Source: Bacteroidales bacterium (GTDB lineage: Bacteria > Bacteroidota > Bacteroidia > Bacteroidales > UBA932). From it: a stretch of DNA of 64,000 nucleotides. This document shows positions 17,916 to 27,971 of this stretch, one piece after another; positions within the stretch are counted from its first letter, which is position 1; each line of letters opens with the position of its first letter. The stretch spans positions 62,001-126,000 of the forward strand of contig JAFRQH010000022.1 in the NCBI GenBank assembly GCA_017428725.1, read 5' to 3'. The notes below the pieces were generated by a model that had not been told where the DNA came from, made no database searches, and worked only from the letters and a program-made list of their open reading frames with translations. Made by a program: the position numbers and the translations under genes.

Positions 17916-19058
17916 ATGAATTACGAGAGGACCCTGATCATCACGGGCGGCGCCGGCTTCATCGGCAGCCACGTGGTGCGCCTGTTTGTCAACAAATACC
18001 CGCAGTACAAGGTCATCAACCTGGACAAACTGACCTACGCCGGCAACCTGGAGAACCTCAAGGATGTCGAAGACCGGCCCAACTACAAGTTCGTGCGGAT
18101 GGACATCTGCGACTTTGATGGGGTGTACAAGCTGATGCAGGAGGAGCGCGTGGACGGTATCATCCACCTGGCGGCGGAGTCCCACGTGGACCGCTCGATC
18201 AAGGACCCGTTCACCTTCGCCCGGACCAACGTGATGGGCACGCTCAGCCTGCTGCAGGCCGCCAAGCTTTATTGGGAGACCTTGCCGGAAAAGTTCGAAG
18301 GCAAACGCTTCTACCACATCTCCACCGACGAGGTGTACGGTGCGCTCCTGATGACCCATCCCGAAGGGATCGAGCCGCCGTTCTCGACCAAGGCCTCCAG
18401 CGGCCGGCACCACCTGGCGTACGGAGAGCAGTTCTTCACCGAGGACCTCAAATATCAGCCGCACAGTCCCTACAGTGCCGCCAAAGCCTCCAGTGACCAT
18501 TTCGTGCGGGCTTTCCACGACACCTACGGCCTGCCGACCATCGTGACCAACTGCTCCAACAATTATGGTCCCTACCAGTTCCCGGAGAAACTTATTCCGC
18601 TCTTTATCAACAATATCCGTCATCGCAAGCCGCTTCCCGTGTATGGCAAGGGGGAGAACGTGCGCGACTGGCTCTACGTCGAGGACCACGCCCGGGCGAT
18701 CGACGTGATCTTTCACCAGGGCAAGGTCGCTGAGACCTACAACATCGGCGGCTTCAACGAGTGGAAGAACATAGACCTCATCAAGGTCCTGATCGACACG
18801 GTGGACCGTGTGTTGGGCCGTCCGGAGGGCGCGGACCGCGACCTGATCACCTTCGTGACGGACCGTGCCGGCCACGACCTGCGTTACGCCATCGACTCCA
18901 GCAAGCTCCAGAAGGAACTGGGCTGGGAGCCGAGCCTGCAGTTCGAGGAGGGGATCGAGAAGACGGTCCGCTGGTACCTGGAAAACCAGGATTGGATGGA
19001 CCGCGTGACGAGCGGCGAGTACGAGAAGTATTACGAACAGATGTACGCCGGCCGGTGA
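17916..19058 (+). CDS. rfbB: dTDP-glucose 4,6-dehydratase
   Basis: A 380-residue RmlB/RfbB enzyme making dTDP-4-keto-6-deoxyglucose, substrate of the RmlC-like enzyme at 901. Motifs: [14 protein letters not shown], the YAGNLENL segment, [19 protein letters not shown], the active-site YSAAKASSD and [15 protein letters not shown]. An insertion around residues 125-165 ([20 protein letters not shown]) is typical of the Bacteroidota form. Here the gene is far from the other rhamnose genes and coupled instead to a PAP2 phosphatase (GTGA overlap). Confidence 0.95.
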   Translation: MNYERTLIITGGAGFIGSHVVRLFVNKYPQYKVINLDKLTYAGNLENLKDVEDRPNYKFVRMDICDFDGVYKLMQEERVDGIIHLAAESHVDRSIKDPFTFARTNVMGTLSLLQAAKLYWETLPEKFEGKRFYHISTDEVYGALLMTHPEGIEPPFSTKASSGRHHLAYGEQFFTEDLKYQPHSPYSAAKASSDHFVRAFHDTYGLPTIVTNCSNNYGPYQFPEKLIPLFINNIRHRKPLPVYGKGENVRDWLYVEDHARAIDVIFHQGKVAETYNIGGFNEWKNIDLIKVLIDTVDRVLGRPEGADRDLITFVTDRAGHDLRYAIDSSKLQKELGWEPSLQFEEGIEKTVRWYLENQDWMDRVTSGEYEKYYEQMYAGR

Positions 19059-19828
19059 AACGTTTTCTCTCCCTCCTGCTTTTCCTGGCCCTGGCCGCCG
19101 CTCCGGCGGCGCAGGCGCAGGTGGCGGTGCGCGCCGACACGTCGGTGTTCCGCGCCCGCCAGTTGATCGCTCCCACCCTTTTGCTCGGGGGCGGAATCGC
19201 CATCCATAGTTTTGGCCACGAGGCGATCGACGTGCCTGTCAACCGTTGGGTACAGGACTGGCGCGGCGACAGGCCCCAGTACCGTTTCGACAACTACATC
19301 CAGTATGTCCCGACGGTGATGACCCTGGGCCTGGGCCTGGTGGGCGTGCCTGCGCAGCGCGGCTTCGTGGACCGCGTGATCGAGACTTCCCTGGGTTACA
19401 TCGCGCTCGGGACCATCTCCTGGACGATGAAGGCGGTGATCGATTCGCCGCGTCCCAACGGCCTGGATGGCCGTTCGTTCCCGTCCGGCCACACGGACCT
19501 GGTCTTCTTCGGCGCCGAACTGGTCCGGCTCGAGTATGGCTGGGGCTGGGGTGCCGGTGCTTATGCGATCGCCACGACGGTGGCGGTGATGCGCAACTAC
19601 AACAACTGGCACTGGCTGAGCGACTGCGTGGCGGGCGCCGGACTGGGCATCCTCACGGCCCAGTTCGGATACTGGCTTCTGGAGCCCACCAAGCGTCTGC
19701 TTGGGATTCATACTGGCACCTGGGGGAACGGCCGCCGGTATGACTCCGCCGGCATCCAGGTTGCATTCGCTCCGGCCATTGATCCCCTGAGCGGTGCGAT
19801 TTGTTCAACTTTGGCAGTCAGATTCTGA
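19055..19828 (+). CDS. secreted PAP2-family phosphatase
   Basis: A 257-residue protein with a signal peptide ([20 protein letters not shown]) and the three PAP2 motifs: [18 protein letters not shown] and [11 protein letters not shown]. Members dephosphorylate lipid phosphates (undecaprenyl pyrophosphate, lipid A, phosphatidylglycerol phosphate) on the periplasmic side. The start is GTG 19055, sharing bases with the rfbB stop, and signal-peptide residues begin right after it. Substrate cannot be decided from sequence. Confidence 0.85.
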   Translation: MKRFLSLLLFLALAAAPAAQAQVAVRADTSVFRARQLIAPTLLLGGGIAIHSFGHEAIDVPVNRWVQDWRGDRPQYRFDNYIQYVPTVMTLGLGLVGVPAQRGFVDRVIETSLGYIALGTISWTMKAVIDSPRPNGLDGRSFPSGHTDLVFFGAELVRLEYGWGWGAGAYAIATTVAVMRNYNNWHWLSDCVAGAGLGILTAQFGYWLLEPTKRLLGIHTGTWGNGRRYDSAGIQVAFAPAIDPLSGAICSTLAVRF

Positions 19829-19857
19829 AGTTTGTTTGATAATCCCGGGTTTTTGCT

Positions 19858-19865
19858 TATCTTTG
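19858..19865 (+). promoter_or_regulatory. -7 promoter box for the PglF-like gene
   Basis: TATCTTTG with TTTG at 19835-19838 about 19 bases upstream, a good -33/-7 pair for the Bacteroidota primary sigma factor. The gene starts at 19911. Confidence 0.7.
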
Positions 19866-19910
19866 CATATTAATTAATAGGCAATTGACCAGAATACTTC
19901 GACATTCGAT

Positions 19911-21830
19911 ATGTTCCGTGTAGGGAAGAATCTGGATAAGTATAGTACTAAATTCCTAAGCAGGAGAAAGGTCTTCCTGATGGATTTGGCAATCTCTACG
20001 GTTGTTTCCGTGGTGGTTGCGATCATTGCTTTCCTGCTGGATGTCGAGGATGTCTTCAGCCGTTCGTTCGATATCATCTGGGGCGTTTCCGCTTTGGTCG
20101 GCTCGGCCTTGATGTTCTTTCTCCTTAAGACCAACGCCATCATCATCCGGCATTTTTCCTTCAAGGATTCTTTCCTGTTCGGCGCTGCTTCGTTCGGCAA
20201 GGCCGTCTTGATGGCCATCGCTTTGTTCTTCTCCCGGTGCCTGACTCCGGAGGTCATCGTGATGCTGATCGTGGATGCGTCCCTGTCCATGGTGGCGCTC
20301 TGTTCGGTCCGTCTGCTGATGATCTATGTGTTCGACGCCTACAAGGCCAGGGTCCGTGAGCTGGAGCGCCGTTCCCGCGTGATGATCTATGGAGTGAACG
20401 ACAAGGCCGTGGCCACGGCGACCCGTCTGCGCGGCGCGAAGCGCTACGAAGTGGTCGGCTTAATCTCCAACAACCATCAGATCAAGGATACGTTGATCGC
20501 AGACCAGCGCGTCTATTGCTTCGACGAAGCCAAGTCATTCGAGGCGGAAGTGCGCCGGATGAGTCTCCGCGGCGTTATCTTTACCGCCGAGCGAGATGTT
20601 GTGGCAGAGCAGGACAAGATTGTCCGGTACTGTTCCGAACTGGGTATTAAAGTGCTGATTGCCCCGGCCGTAGACGAGGTGACCGGCAATCCCGCGGAGC
20701 ACCTTCGGATCCGCAACATCCGGATCGAAGACCTTCTCGGCCGTGATGAGATCCAGATCAGCCTGGATGCCATCAAGGCGAATTTCCGGGACAAGGTGGT
20801 GCTGGTGACCGGGTGCGCGGGCTCCATCGGTTCCGAACTGTGCCGCCAGCTTGCTGGTTTCGGCATCCGCCGCCTGGTGTTGTACGACAATGCCGAGACC
20901 CCGATGCACAACCTCCGGCTCGAGCTGGAGGAGCATTTCCCGGAATTGGATTTCGTTCCGATCATCGGCGATGTCCGGCAGCCTCCGCGCCTGGACTTCG
21001 CGTTCCGGACCCACCATCCGCAGGTCGTCTTCCACGCCGCCGCATACAAACATGTCCCCCTGATGGAGGAGAATCCTTGCGAGGCCGTGCTCGTGAATGT
21101 GTTCGGCACCCGCAACGTCGCGGACAAGTGCATCGAATACGGCGTGGAGAAGATGGTGATGATCTCCACCGACAAGGCCGTGAATCCCACCAACATCATG
21201 GGCTGCACCAAGCGCCTTGCGGAGATTTACGTCCAGAGCCTGGGCAAGGAGATCGCTTCCGGCAAGCTGGCCGGCAAGACGCAGTTCGTCACCACGCGCT
21301 TCGGCAACGTACTGGGATCCAACGGTTCCGTGATTCCGCGTTTCCGCGAACAGATTGAGCACGGAGGCCCCGTCACGGTCACCGACCCCAATATCACGCG
21401 CTATTTCATGACCATCCCGGAGGCTTGCCGCCTGGTGATGGAAGCGGCCACGCTCCCGACCGAGAACCGCATCTGCGTCTTCGATATGGGCAAGCCCGTC
21501 AAGATCGACACCCTGGCCCGCCGGATGATCGAACTGGCCGGCTTGGTCCCCGGCCAGGATATCGAGATCATCTATACCGGCCTGCGTCCCGGTGAGAAGC
21601 TCTATGAGGAGGTGCTCTCCAACAAGGAGAATACCGAAAAGACCTCCCACGACCGCATCCGCATCGCCCGTGTCCGCGAGTATGATTACGCCGACGCAGT
21701 CAAGGCCGTATCGGAGCTCGAGACGCTCGCCCGGGCGGTCCAGATTCCCGATATGGTCCGGCTGATGAAGGAAGTCGTGCCTGAGTATATTTCCAACAAC
21801 TCCCGTTTCGAGGAGTTTGACAAAAAATAA
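19911..21830 (+). CDS. membrane-bound UDP-GlcNAc 4,6-dehydratase (PglF/WbpM/CapD family)
   Basis: A 639-residue inner-membrane nucleotide-sugar dehydratase. The N-terminal about 150 residues contain four hydrophobic segments, followed by a CoA-binding-like linker (SRVMIYGVNDKAV) and an SDR domain with VTGCAGSIGSELCRQL. The active site shows the family hallmark of Met in place of Tyr: ISTDKAVNPTNIMGCTK. C-terminal TGLRPGEKLYEE is also characteristic. This is the first enzyme expected for the PglE-PglD-PglC trio at 4111-6566. It is not cotranscribed with them and has its own promoter. Confidence 0.92.
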   Translation: MFRVGKNLDKYSTKFLSRRKVFLMDLAISTVVSVVVAIIAFLLDVEDVFSRSFDIIWGVSALVGSALMFFLLKTNAIIIRHFSFKDSFLFGAASFGKAVLMAIALFFSRCLTPEVIVMLIVDASLSMVALCSVRLLMIYVFDAYKARVRELERRSRVMIYGVNDKAVATATRLRGAKRYEVVGLISNNHQIKDTLIADQRVYCFDEAKSFEAEVRRMSLRGVIFTAERDVVAEQDKIVRYCSELGIKVLIAPAVDEVTGNPAEHLRIRNIRIEDLLGRDEIQISLDAIKANFRDKVVLVTGCAGSIGSELCRQLAGFGIRRLVLYDNAETPMHNLRLELEEHFPELDFVPIIGDVRQPPRLDFAFRTHHPQVVFHAAAYKHVPLMEENPCEAVLVNVFGTRNVADKCIEYGVEKMVMISTDKAVNPTNIMGCTKRLAEIYVQSLGKEIASGKLAGKTQFVTTRFGNVLGSNGSVIPRFREQIEHGGPVTVTDPNITRYFMTIPEACRLVMEAATLPTENRICVFDMGKPVKIDTLARRMIELAGLVPGQDIEIIYTGLRPGEKLYEEVLSNKENTEKTSHDRIRIARVREYDYADAVKAVSELETLARAVQIPDMVRLMKEVVPEYISNNSRFEEFDKK

Positions 21831-21845
21831 TTCTGCGAAACAAAC

Positions 21846-22808
21846 ATGAAAGTACTGGTCACCGGAGCCGCCGGCTTCATCGGTTTCCACCTGTCGCAGC
21901 GTCTGCTCGGCCGGGGGGACGAAGTCGTGGGCATTGACAACCTCAACGATTATTATCCCGTGGCGCTGAAGCGCGCCCGCCTGGCGGAACTCACCCCCGA
22001 ATCCCGCTTCAAGTTCATCGAGATGGACATCGCCGACCGCAAGGCGCTGCCCGGGCTCTTTGAGGCTGAGAGCTTCGACGCCGTGGTGAACCTGGCCGCC
22101 CAGGCCGGCGTGCGCTACTCCATCGAGAATCCCTGGGCGTACGTGGACAGCAACCTGGTGGGTTTCGTCAACATCCTGGAGTGCTGCCGCCACTTCCCGG
22201 TGCAGCACCTGGTCTATGCCAGCTCCAGCAGCGTCTACGGCGGCAACGAGAAAACCCCCTTCAGCGAGGAGGACAAGGTGGACAACCCGGTCAGCCTCTA
22301 TGCCGCCACCAAGAAGTCCAACGAGCTGATGGCCAGCTGCTACTGCAAGCTCTATGGGATCAAGGCCACGGGCCTGCGCTTCTTCACGGTCTACGGCCCC
22401 TGGGGCCGGCCCGACATGTCCCCGATGCTCTTCGCCAGTGCCATCAGCGAGGGACGTCCCATCAAGGTCTTCAACAATGGCGACATGATGCGCGACTTTA
22501 CTTATATCGACGATATCATCGAGGGCGTGGTCCGCGTGCTGGACAAGGCCCCGGCGATGCACGAAGTCTACAACATCGGCTGCAGCAACCCGGTCAAGCT
22601 GATGGACTTCATCTCCGAGATCGAGGGCGCCCTCGGCCGCCCGGCCGAGAAAATCATGCTCCCGATGCAGCCCGGCGACGTCTACCAGACCTATGCAGAC
22701 ACTACCAAACTGGAGCGGGATATGGGCTACAAACCTTCCGTGACCCTCCACGAGGGGATCGGTCACTTCATCGAGTGGTATAAGTCGGAGAAGAATCCGT
22801 TGCGCTAG
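21846..22808 (+). CDS. UDP-glucuronate 4-epimerase (GAE-like)
   Basis: A 320-residue SDR epimerase. VTGAAGFIGFHLSQRL binds NAD, YASSSSVYGGN and SLYAATKKSNE give the catalytic site, and NLAAQAGVRYSIENP plus the VYGPWGRPDMSP signature point to UDP-glucuronate/galacturonate epimerases rather than GalE. It makes UDP-galacturonate for surface glycans. Starts 15 bases after the PglF-like gene, so cotranscribed; its stop overlaps by 4 bases the end of the convergent golvesin-domain gene. Confidence 0.88.
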   Translation: MKVLVTGAAGFIGFHLSQRLLGRGDEVVGIDNLNDYYPVALKRARLAELTPESRFKFIEMDIADRKALPGLFEAESFDAVVNLAAQAGVRYSIENPWAYVDSNLVGFVNILECCRHFPVQHLVYASSSSVYGGNEKTPFSEEDKVDNPVSLYAATKKSNELMASCYCKLYGIKATGLRFFTVYGPWGRPDMSPMLFASAISEGRPIKVFNNGDMMRDFTYIDDIIEGVVRVLDKAPAMHEVYNIGCSNPVKLMDFISEIEGALGRPAEKIMLPMQPGDVYQTYADTTKLERDMGYKPSVTLHEGIGHFIEWYKSEKNPLR

Positions 22809-25699
22809 CGGCGGACGGCAGGCTTCTTGCCGTTATACAGCCAGTCCAGGGCCTCCCGCAGGATCCACACGCGGTCCGACTCTTCCAGGACCGTCTCTAC
22901 CGGTACGCCGAGAGAGACGGTCCTGTAGTTGTCTCCCTGGTTGGTGACCGCGGCGGCGAAGAGCGAACCGGGATAGCGGAGCCAGATCTTGGCGCCCTTG
23001 CCGCTGGCGCGCAGCCCGTCGGGGCGTTCCACGCAGTAGATATCTTCGTTGAGTTCGTGGCTGAACGGCATGTCGGCGATGCGGCCGGTGTTGGTGCCGA
23101 AGGAGGTGGCAGGCTCCACGCCGAGGACATCCCGCACGAAGGCCGTCGCGGCGGCGTCGCCCTCGTTGTCCGAAGCGATGGCGGCCCCGCTCACGAGCAG
23201 GTTGCCCCCGGTATTCACGACCTTGCGCAGGGCCTCGATCAGCGGGGCGGGGAAGACCGTGAAGCGGTCCGGTCTGGCCCCGCGGCCAGTGGGTGTGCGG
23301 CCCTGCTTGCCGCAGATGAGGTCCACGGCGTAGACCGGCTCGTCAATCCTGCAGAAGGCTTCGCGGGACATCGAATAGAAGGGATAGCCAGCGGCGAGCA
23401 TCGCCCGGCCGTGGACGGCGGGGTAGTCGAAGGTGTTGCCGGCGATGATCCGCCCGGCCTGGTCGTCGAAGGAGGCGCCGAATCCGGGATACTCATTGTC
23501 GACATACAGGGCGGAGCGGCGGAACTCATAGTTCTCGCCGATGTAGCCGATCTCGCTGAGGTAGGGGACGCCCGTGTCCAGCCGGCTCTCGAAGCCGGCG
23601 AAGCCCGGGCTCTCGACCCAAGCCGGAGCGGAGATGCGGTCGAAGTCGTTGACAATCAGCACGGGGGAGCGCTGGGCGGCGCGCGGGACGCCCACGGAGA
23701 GGATCTCCGAGGGGAAGCTCCGCCCGCCGTCGTTCCACGCGACCACCTTGTAGCTGTAGACGTGGCCGTGCTCGATGGGCAGCGAGAGCGAGGGCTCCGT
23801 CGTCTCGACGCCCTTGTCGAAGGCGCCGTCGTCGATGCGCGTATAGACCGTGTAACCGCGGCTGACGGCGGTGGGCTCCTTGGGATCCTCCGCCGGCCGC
23901 CAGCTCAACCGGACCGTGTCCGCGCCGGCGAGCCGCGCGGCGAAGGCCTGCGGCGGCAGGGGCTGCACCACGTAAGGGCTGCCGTAGAACTCGCTCAGGG
24001 TCTTGAGCAGGCCTTTGTAGACGGCCCGGCAGACCGTGAAGCGGAAAGCCGGGTCGAGCCCGTATTTCATGTCGGCGAAATTCTGGTGGCTGAGCAGCTC
24101 CAGGATCATCGCGGGGACACCCGCGGTGCGGGGTTCGCTGTAGCTGCGGTCCCACAGTCCGCGCCGCGTCCACTTGGGGTCCCAGTCGAGGCGCAGGTCC
24201 TGCACGACCTGGCTCTGGACGAAGTCGCAGAGGGTCCTGCTGATGATGCGGTCGCGCCCGTCGGAGAACTCCCGCTCGCCGTCGGCGCGCAGCGTGTAGA
24301 TGGCGAGCGTGCCCACGGTGCTGTCGTTGGGCGTCACCCCGGCGTCGGTGTGGAAGGCGAGGGCGAGGTCAACGGGGATCTCCTTCTGTTCGCGCATCAT
24401 CACGGTCCAGGCGCCCCGGGAGGCGTAGTCGTTGGTGTAGTCGGTCTCCCAGCCCCGGGTGAGCGTGCTGTCCGCCCCGGCCCACTGCATCCAGTAGTGG
24501 GCGCCCTCGGCGGAGGCCGGCATCCCGGAGGTGCGTCCGCCGCGCTCGAGCTTGCCCATCCCGCCGCCGATCTTGACGGCGTCGGCGGTCACGACCGCAC
24601 CCGCGGGACCGCGGTTGTCCAGGATCACGCGCCCCTCCGTCCCTTCATCGAATTCAAAGGTGCCCAGATAGATCCAGGTCCCGCCCCCGCGGCGCTGGTT
24701 GACGGTGAATTCCGTCTCGCCGCCGAGGTGGCGGACAGTGTAGTGGGCTTCGCGCGAGCTGGTGGGCAGGGTCTTGTAGGAGATGTATACGGCGTAGCGG
24801 CCGCGTTTGGCGATATCCGGGGTCCAGCTGATGTCGGCGTCCGCCTCGACCCCTGCGCAGCGGGCCTGCCGGGCTGTACCGGCCTGGAAGGGGTGGTCGG
24901 AGAAGGTGTAGGCGGGCTTGGTGTCCGCAAAGCCGCTGCCGGCGTCGCTCCAGGCACCGTGCTCGCTGTAGCGCCCAGTGCGGCGCATCTCACCGCTGCG
25001 CGGGCCGCCGAAGGACGGGTCGTTGTCGATGATGTACTCGCTCCGCTGCGTGTCGCGCTCGCGCGGGGTCATCACGTAGGCGCCGGCGTTCTCCAGCATC
25101 GGGATGAGGAAGGGGAGCACGAAGGTCTGCGTGAACATGTCCTCCACCGTGCGGTGCAGGCAGGCGCGCTGCCAGGTCCAGATGTCCTGGGCCTCGTCGT
25201 AGTAGCGCCCGTGGCTCTGCCACAGGACGATGTAGCGGTCGGTCATTCCCTTGGGGAAACTTCGCGCCCCCACCTCCTGGATGAAGCGGGGACGGCTCTG
25301 CCGCGGGTCGTCCACGCTGTGGGCGAACGGGGAGGGTTTGCCGTCGGCACCGAGCACCGGCGTGGCCAGGTCCTCGAGCTGGTAATTGTTGGTGCGGATC
25401 CTGCCGGGCGTAAAGCCCTCGAATTTCCACTCCTTCTTGAGCTCTCCGACGAACCACTGCACATCGGCGCTGTGCCAGGGGTAGTAGGACAGGTCGGCGT
25501 TGAAGGTGAGGTCGAGCGCACTGCCGCTCTGGGTGATGCGCGTCACCGACAGGCGGTGATGCACGCTGGTGCGCCGCTCGAGCCGGGCGGCGAGCGTGTC
25601 GCAGAGCGTCCGGAAATCCCGGGTGCGGGGGACCGTCTGGGCCGGGAGGGGGAGGGCCAGCAGCAGGCCCAGCAGCAGAAGCGGGAGTCGGCGCGTCAT
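22805..25699 (-). CDS. secreted golvesin-domain protein with amidase-like region ('xanthan lyase' type)
   Basis: A 964-residue exported protein (signal peptide MTRRLPLLLLGLLLALPLPA). The middle (about residues 270-370) resembles the golvesin C-terminal beta domain (RYAVYISYKTLPTSSREAHY; GTWIYLGTFEFDEG). It is followed by a zinc-amidase-like stretch with LAFHTDAGVTPND and PAMILELLSHQNFADM, a fibronectin-III-like segment (RLSWRPAEDPKEPTAVSRGY) and a C-terminal domain with NTGGNLLVSGAAIASD. Family members are widespread in Bacteroidota and often labelled xanthan lyases without biochemical proof. ATG 25699 overlaps the VanZ-like stop (ATGA). Confidence 0.75.
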   Translation of the reverse strand: MTRRLPLLLLGLLLALPLPAQTVPRTRDFRTLCDTLAARLERRTSVHHRLSVTRITQSGSALDLTFNADLSYYPWHSADVQWFVGELKKEWKFEGFTPGRIRTNNYQLEDLATPVLGADGKPSPFAHSVDDPRQSRPRFIQEVGARSFPKGMTDRYIVLWQSHGRYYDEAQDIWTWQRACLHRTVEDMFTQTFVLPFLIPMLENAGAYVMTPRERDTQRSEYIIDNDPSFGGPRSGEMRRTGRYSEHGAWSDAGSGFADTKPAYTFSDHPFQAGTARQARCAGVEADADISWTPDIAKRGRYAVYISYKTLPTSSREAHYTVRHLGGETEFTVNQRRGGGTWIYLGTFEFDEGTEGRVILDNRGPAGAVVTADAVKIGGGMGKLERGGRTSGMPASAEGAHYWMQWAGADSTLTRGWETDYTNDYASRGAWTVMMREQKEIPVDLALAFHTDAGVTPNDSTVGTLAIYTLRADGEREFSDGRDRIISRTLCDFVQSQVVQDLRLDWDPKWTRRGLWDRSYSEPRTAGVPAMILELLSHQNFADMKYGLDPAFRFTVCRAVYKGLLKTLSEFYGSPYVVQPLPPQAFAARLAGADTVRLSWRPAEDPKEPTAVSRGYTVYTRIDDGAFDKGVETTEPSLSLPIEHGHVYSYKVVAWNDGGRSFPSEILSVGVPRAAQRSPVLIVNDFDRISAPAWVESPGFAGFESRLDTGVPYLSEIGYIGENYEFRRSALYVDNEYPGFGASFDDQAGRIIAGNTFDYPAVHGRAMLAAGYPFYSMSREAFCRIDEPVYAVDLICGKQGRTPTGRGARPDRFTVFPAPLIEALRKVVNTGGNLLVSGAAIASDNEGDAAATAFVRDVLGVEPATSFGTNTGRIADMPFSHELNEDIYCVERPDGLRASGKGAKIWLRYPGSLFAAAVTNQGDNYRTVSLGVPVETVLEESDRVWILREALDWLYNGKKPAVRR

Positions 25700-26106
25700 T
25701 TTTTCTTGCGCATCTTGAGGACGTCAATGGTGAAGACCAGCAGACCGGACAGGCCGATGGCCAGGCAGTCCGCTCCGAAGTCGTTGATGTCCTTGGACCG
25801 GTAGGCGAGCTGCTCCTGGATGAGTTCGGTGCAGCCGGCGAAGATGCCGCCGATGGCGCAGATGCTGACCAGGGCTGCCAGCGCCTGCCAAGGTGTCGTG
25901 GTGTACGGGTCGTAGGCGAGGAAGGCCAGGATCGGGAAAGGGAAGAACATGCAGAAATGCACGACCTTGTCCGTGGGGAAGCCGAAGAAGGTGCGTGGCA
26001 CGTCCGGGAGTTTGCTGAAATTGGCAAAGCACAGCCAGGCCACGGCGATGACATAGAGGATCATCGCAATGCGGAAGAGGATGGCGCGGGTATGGTTCTT
26101 CTTCAT
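25696..26106 (-). CDS. VanZ-like membrane protein
   Basis: A 136-residue protein with four predicted membrane segments (LYVIAVAWLCFANF; FCMFFPFPILAFLAY; ALAALVSICAIGGIFAG; CLAIGLSGLLVFTIDVL) and the VanZ hallmark TDKVVHF...GCTELIQ...RSKDINDFGAD. Function in this group is unknown. It starts 5 bases after msbA and overlaps the golvesin gene, so all three form one unit. Confidence 0.85.
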   Translation of the reverse strand: MKKNHTRAILFRIAMILYVIAVAWLCFANFSKLPDVPRTFFGFPTDKVVHFCMFFPFPILAFLAYDPYTTTPWQALAALVSICAIGGIFAGCTELIQEQLAYRSKDINDFGADCLAIGLSGLLVFTIDVLKMRKKK

Positions 26107-26110
26107 CTTG

Positions 26111-27940
26111 TCAGAGGGCCTGCATGTCGTGGAGTTTGCGGTAGTAGCCGCCCCGGGCGATCAGTTCGTCGTGCCGGCCGCGCTCGACGATGCGCCCGCC
26201 GTCCATCACGATGATCTCGTCGGCGCCGCGGATGGTGCTCAGGCGGTGGGCGATGGCGATGGTGGTGCGCCCGCTCATCAGCTTGTCCAGCGCCTCCTGG
26301 ACGCTGCGTTCGGACTCCGTGTCCAGCGAGGCCGTGGCCTCGTCGAGGATGAGGATGGGCGGGTTCTTGAGGATGGCGCGCGCGATGCTGATGCGCTGGC
26401 GCTGGCCTCCGGACAGCTTGACGCCCCGGTCACCGATGCCGGTCTGGTAGCCCTCCTCCTTCTCCAGGATGAATTCGTGGGCGCCCGCGATGCGTGCGGC
26501 GGTCTCGACCTCCTCCTGCGTGGCATCCTGCTTGCCGAAGGCGATGTTGTTGAAGAGCGTGTCGTTGAACAGGATCGGATCCTGGTTGACGTTGCCCATC
26601 AGGGCGCGCAGGTCTGAGAGGCGGACGTCGCGGATGTCCACGCCGTCGATGGTGATGCTACCCGCCGTGGGGTCGTAGAAGCGGGGGATGAGGTCCACGA
26701 GCGTGGACTTGCCGGCGCCGCTCGCCCCCACGATGGCGACCGTCTTGCCTTTGGGGATCTCCAGGTCGACCTCGTGCAGCACCTCGCGCCCGTCTTCGTA
26801 GCTGAAGCTCACGCCGTGGAAGCGGATGGACTCGCGGAAGCCGTCCAGCGGCTTGGGTTCGGCGACCTCCCGGATCGGGTTCTCCGCATTGAGGATCACG
26901 TCGATGCGCTCCATCGATGCAAGGCCCTTGGGGATGCTGTAGGCGGCCCTGGAGAGGTCCTTGATGGGCTGGATGACGCTATAGAGGATGGCCATGTAGG
27001 CCATGAACGAGGGGGCGTCGATGACGGCGTGCTCCCCAAGGATCAGGGTCCCTCCGAACCAGAGCACGATGGCGATCATCGCCGAGCCGAGGAACTCGCT
27101 GACAGGGTGCGCACTCGCCTGGCGGACCGCCACCTGGTTGTTCTTGCGGCGCATGTCCTCCGTGACCTGTCCGAAGCGCGCGTCCATCCGGTGCTCGGCG
27201 CGGAAGGCCTTGATGATGCGCAGCCCGCCGAGCGTCTCCTCGACCTGGCTCATCGTGTCGCTCCAGTATTTCTGCGCCTCCACGGAGTCGGCCTTGAGGC
27301 GGCGCCCGGTGGCGCTGATGATGCCGATCATCAGCGGGGCGAATACGATGACGAACAGGGTGAGCTGCCAGGACATCCGGAAGAGCACGGCGAGGTAGAT
27401 GACGATCAGGATCGGGTTCTTGACCAGCATCTCCAGGGTGCTGGTGATGGAGGTCTCCACCTCCTGGACGTCGCCGCTGATGCGGGCGATGATGTCTCCC
27501 TTGCGCTCCTGGCTGAAGAAACCGAGGGGCAGGGAGAGGATCTTGCGGTAGATCTCCCTGCGCAGGTCGCGGACCACGCCGGTGCGGATGGGCACCATCA
27601 CGGCGGAGGCGCCGAAATAGCAAGAAACCTTGATGGCCACGATGCCGATGAAGACCAGGCAGAGCATCAGCAGGACGTGGCTCTGGCCGTACTGCTCCAC
27701 GAACTGGGAGACATAGTAGTAGGCGTTGTTGGTGATCTCGCCGAAGGGCATCCCGCGGTGCCAGGGGATGAACTCGTAGTGCGCCTCCCCGACATTGAAG
27801 AGGATCTGCAGGATCGGAATCAGCAGCGAGAAGGAGAAGACGTTGAAGACGGCCGACAGGATGTTGAGGACCACCGACCCGCCGACATAGCCTTTATAGG
27901 GAGCGACATAGCGCTTGAGGATCTGCCAGAAAGCTTTCAT
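26111..27940 (-). CDS. MsbA-type ABC exporter (fused membrane and ATPase domains)
   Basis: A 609-residue half-transporter with six N-terminal membrane helices and a C-terminal ATPase: Walker A GASGAGKSTL, Q-loop NVNQDPILF, signature LSGGQRQR, Walker B ILILDEATASLD, H-loop IAHRLSTI. MsbA-like members flip lipid A core or similar lipids; drug export cannot be excluded. First gene of msbA-vanZ-golvesin. Its promoter box lies 7 bases before the ATG, allowing a leaderless mRNA. Confidence 0.88.
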   Translation of the reverse strand: MKAFWQILKRYVAPYKGYVGGSVVLNILSAVFNVFSFSLLIPILQILFNVGEAHYEFIPWHRGMPFGEITNNAYYYVSQFVEQYGQSHVLLMLCLVFIGIVAIKVSCYFGASAVMVPIRTGVVRDLRREIYRKILSLPLGFFSQERKGDIIARISGDVQEVETSITSTLEMLVKNPILIVIYLAVLFRMSWQLTLFVIVFAPLMIGIISATGRRLKADSVEAQKYWSDTMSQVEETLGGLRIIKAFRAEHRMDARFGQVTEDMRRKNNQVAVRQASAHPVSEFLGSAMIAIVLWFGGTLILGEHAVIDAPSFMAYMAILYSVIQPIKDLSRAAYSIPKGLASMERIDVILNAENPIREVAEPKPLDGFRESIRFHGVSFSYEDGREVLHEVDLEIPKGKTVAIVGASGAGKSTLVDLIPRFYDPTAGSITIDGVDIRDVRLSDLRALMGNVNQDPILFNDTLFNNIAFGKQDATQEEVETAARIAGAHEFILEKEEGYQTGIGDRGVKLSGGQRQRISIARAILKNPPILILDEATASLDTESERSVQEALDKLMSGRTTIAIAHRLSTIRGADEIIVMDGGRIVERGRHDELIARGGYYRKLHDMQAL

Positions 27941-27947
27941 TGACTCA

Positions 27948-27955
27948 CAAATATA
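27948..27955 (-). promoter_or_regulatory. -7 promoter box for the msbA-like operon (possible leaderless start)
   Basis: Minus-strand TATATTTG, then TGAGTCA and the ATG at 27940; only seven bases separate box and start codon. Confidence 0.5.
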
Positions 27956-27971
27956 ACAATAATCCCCGAAA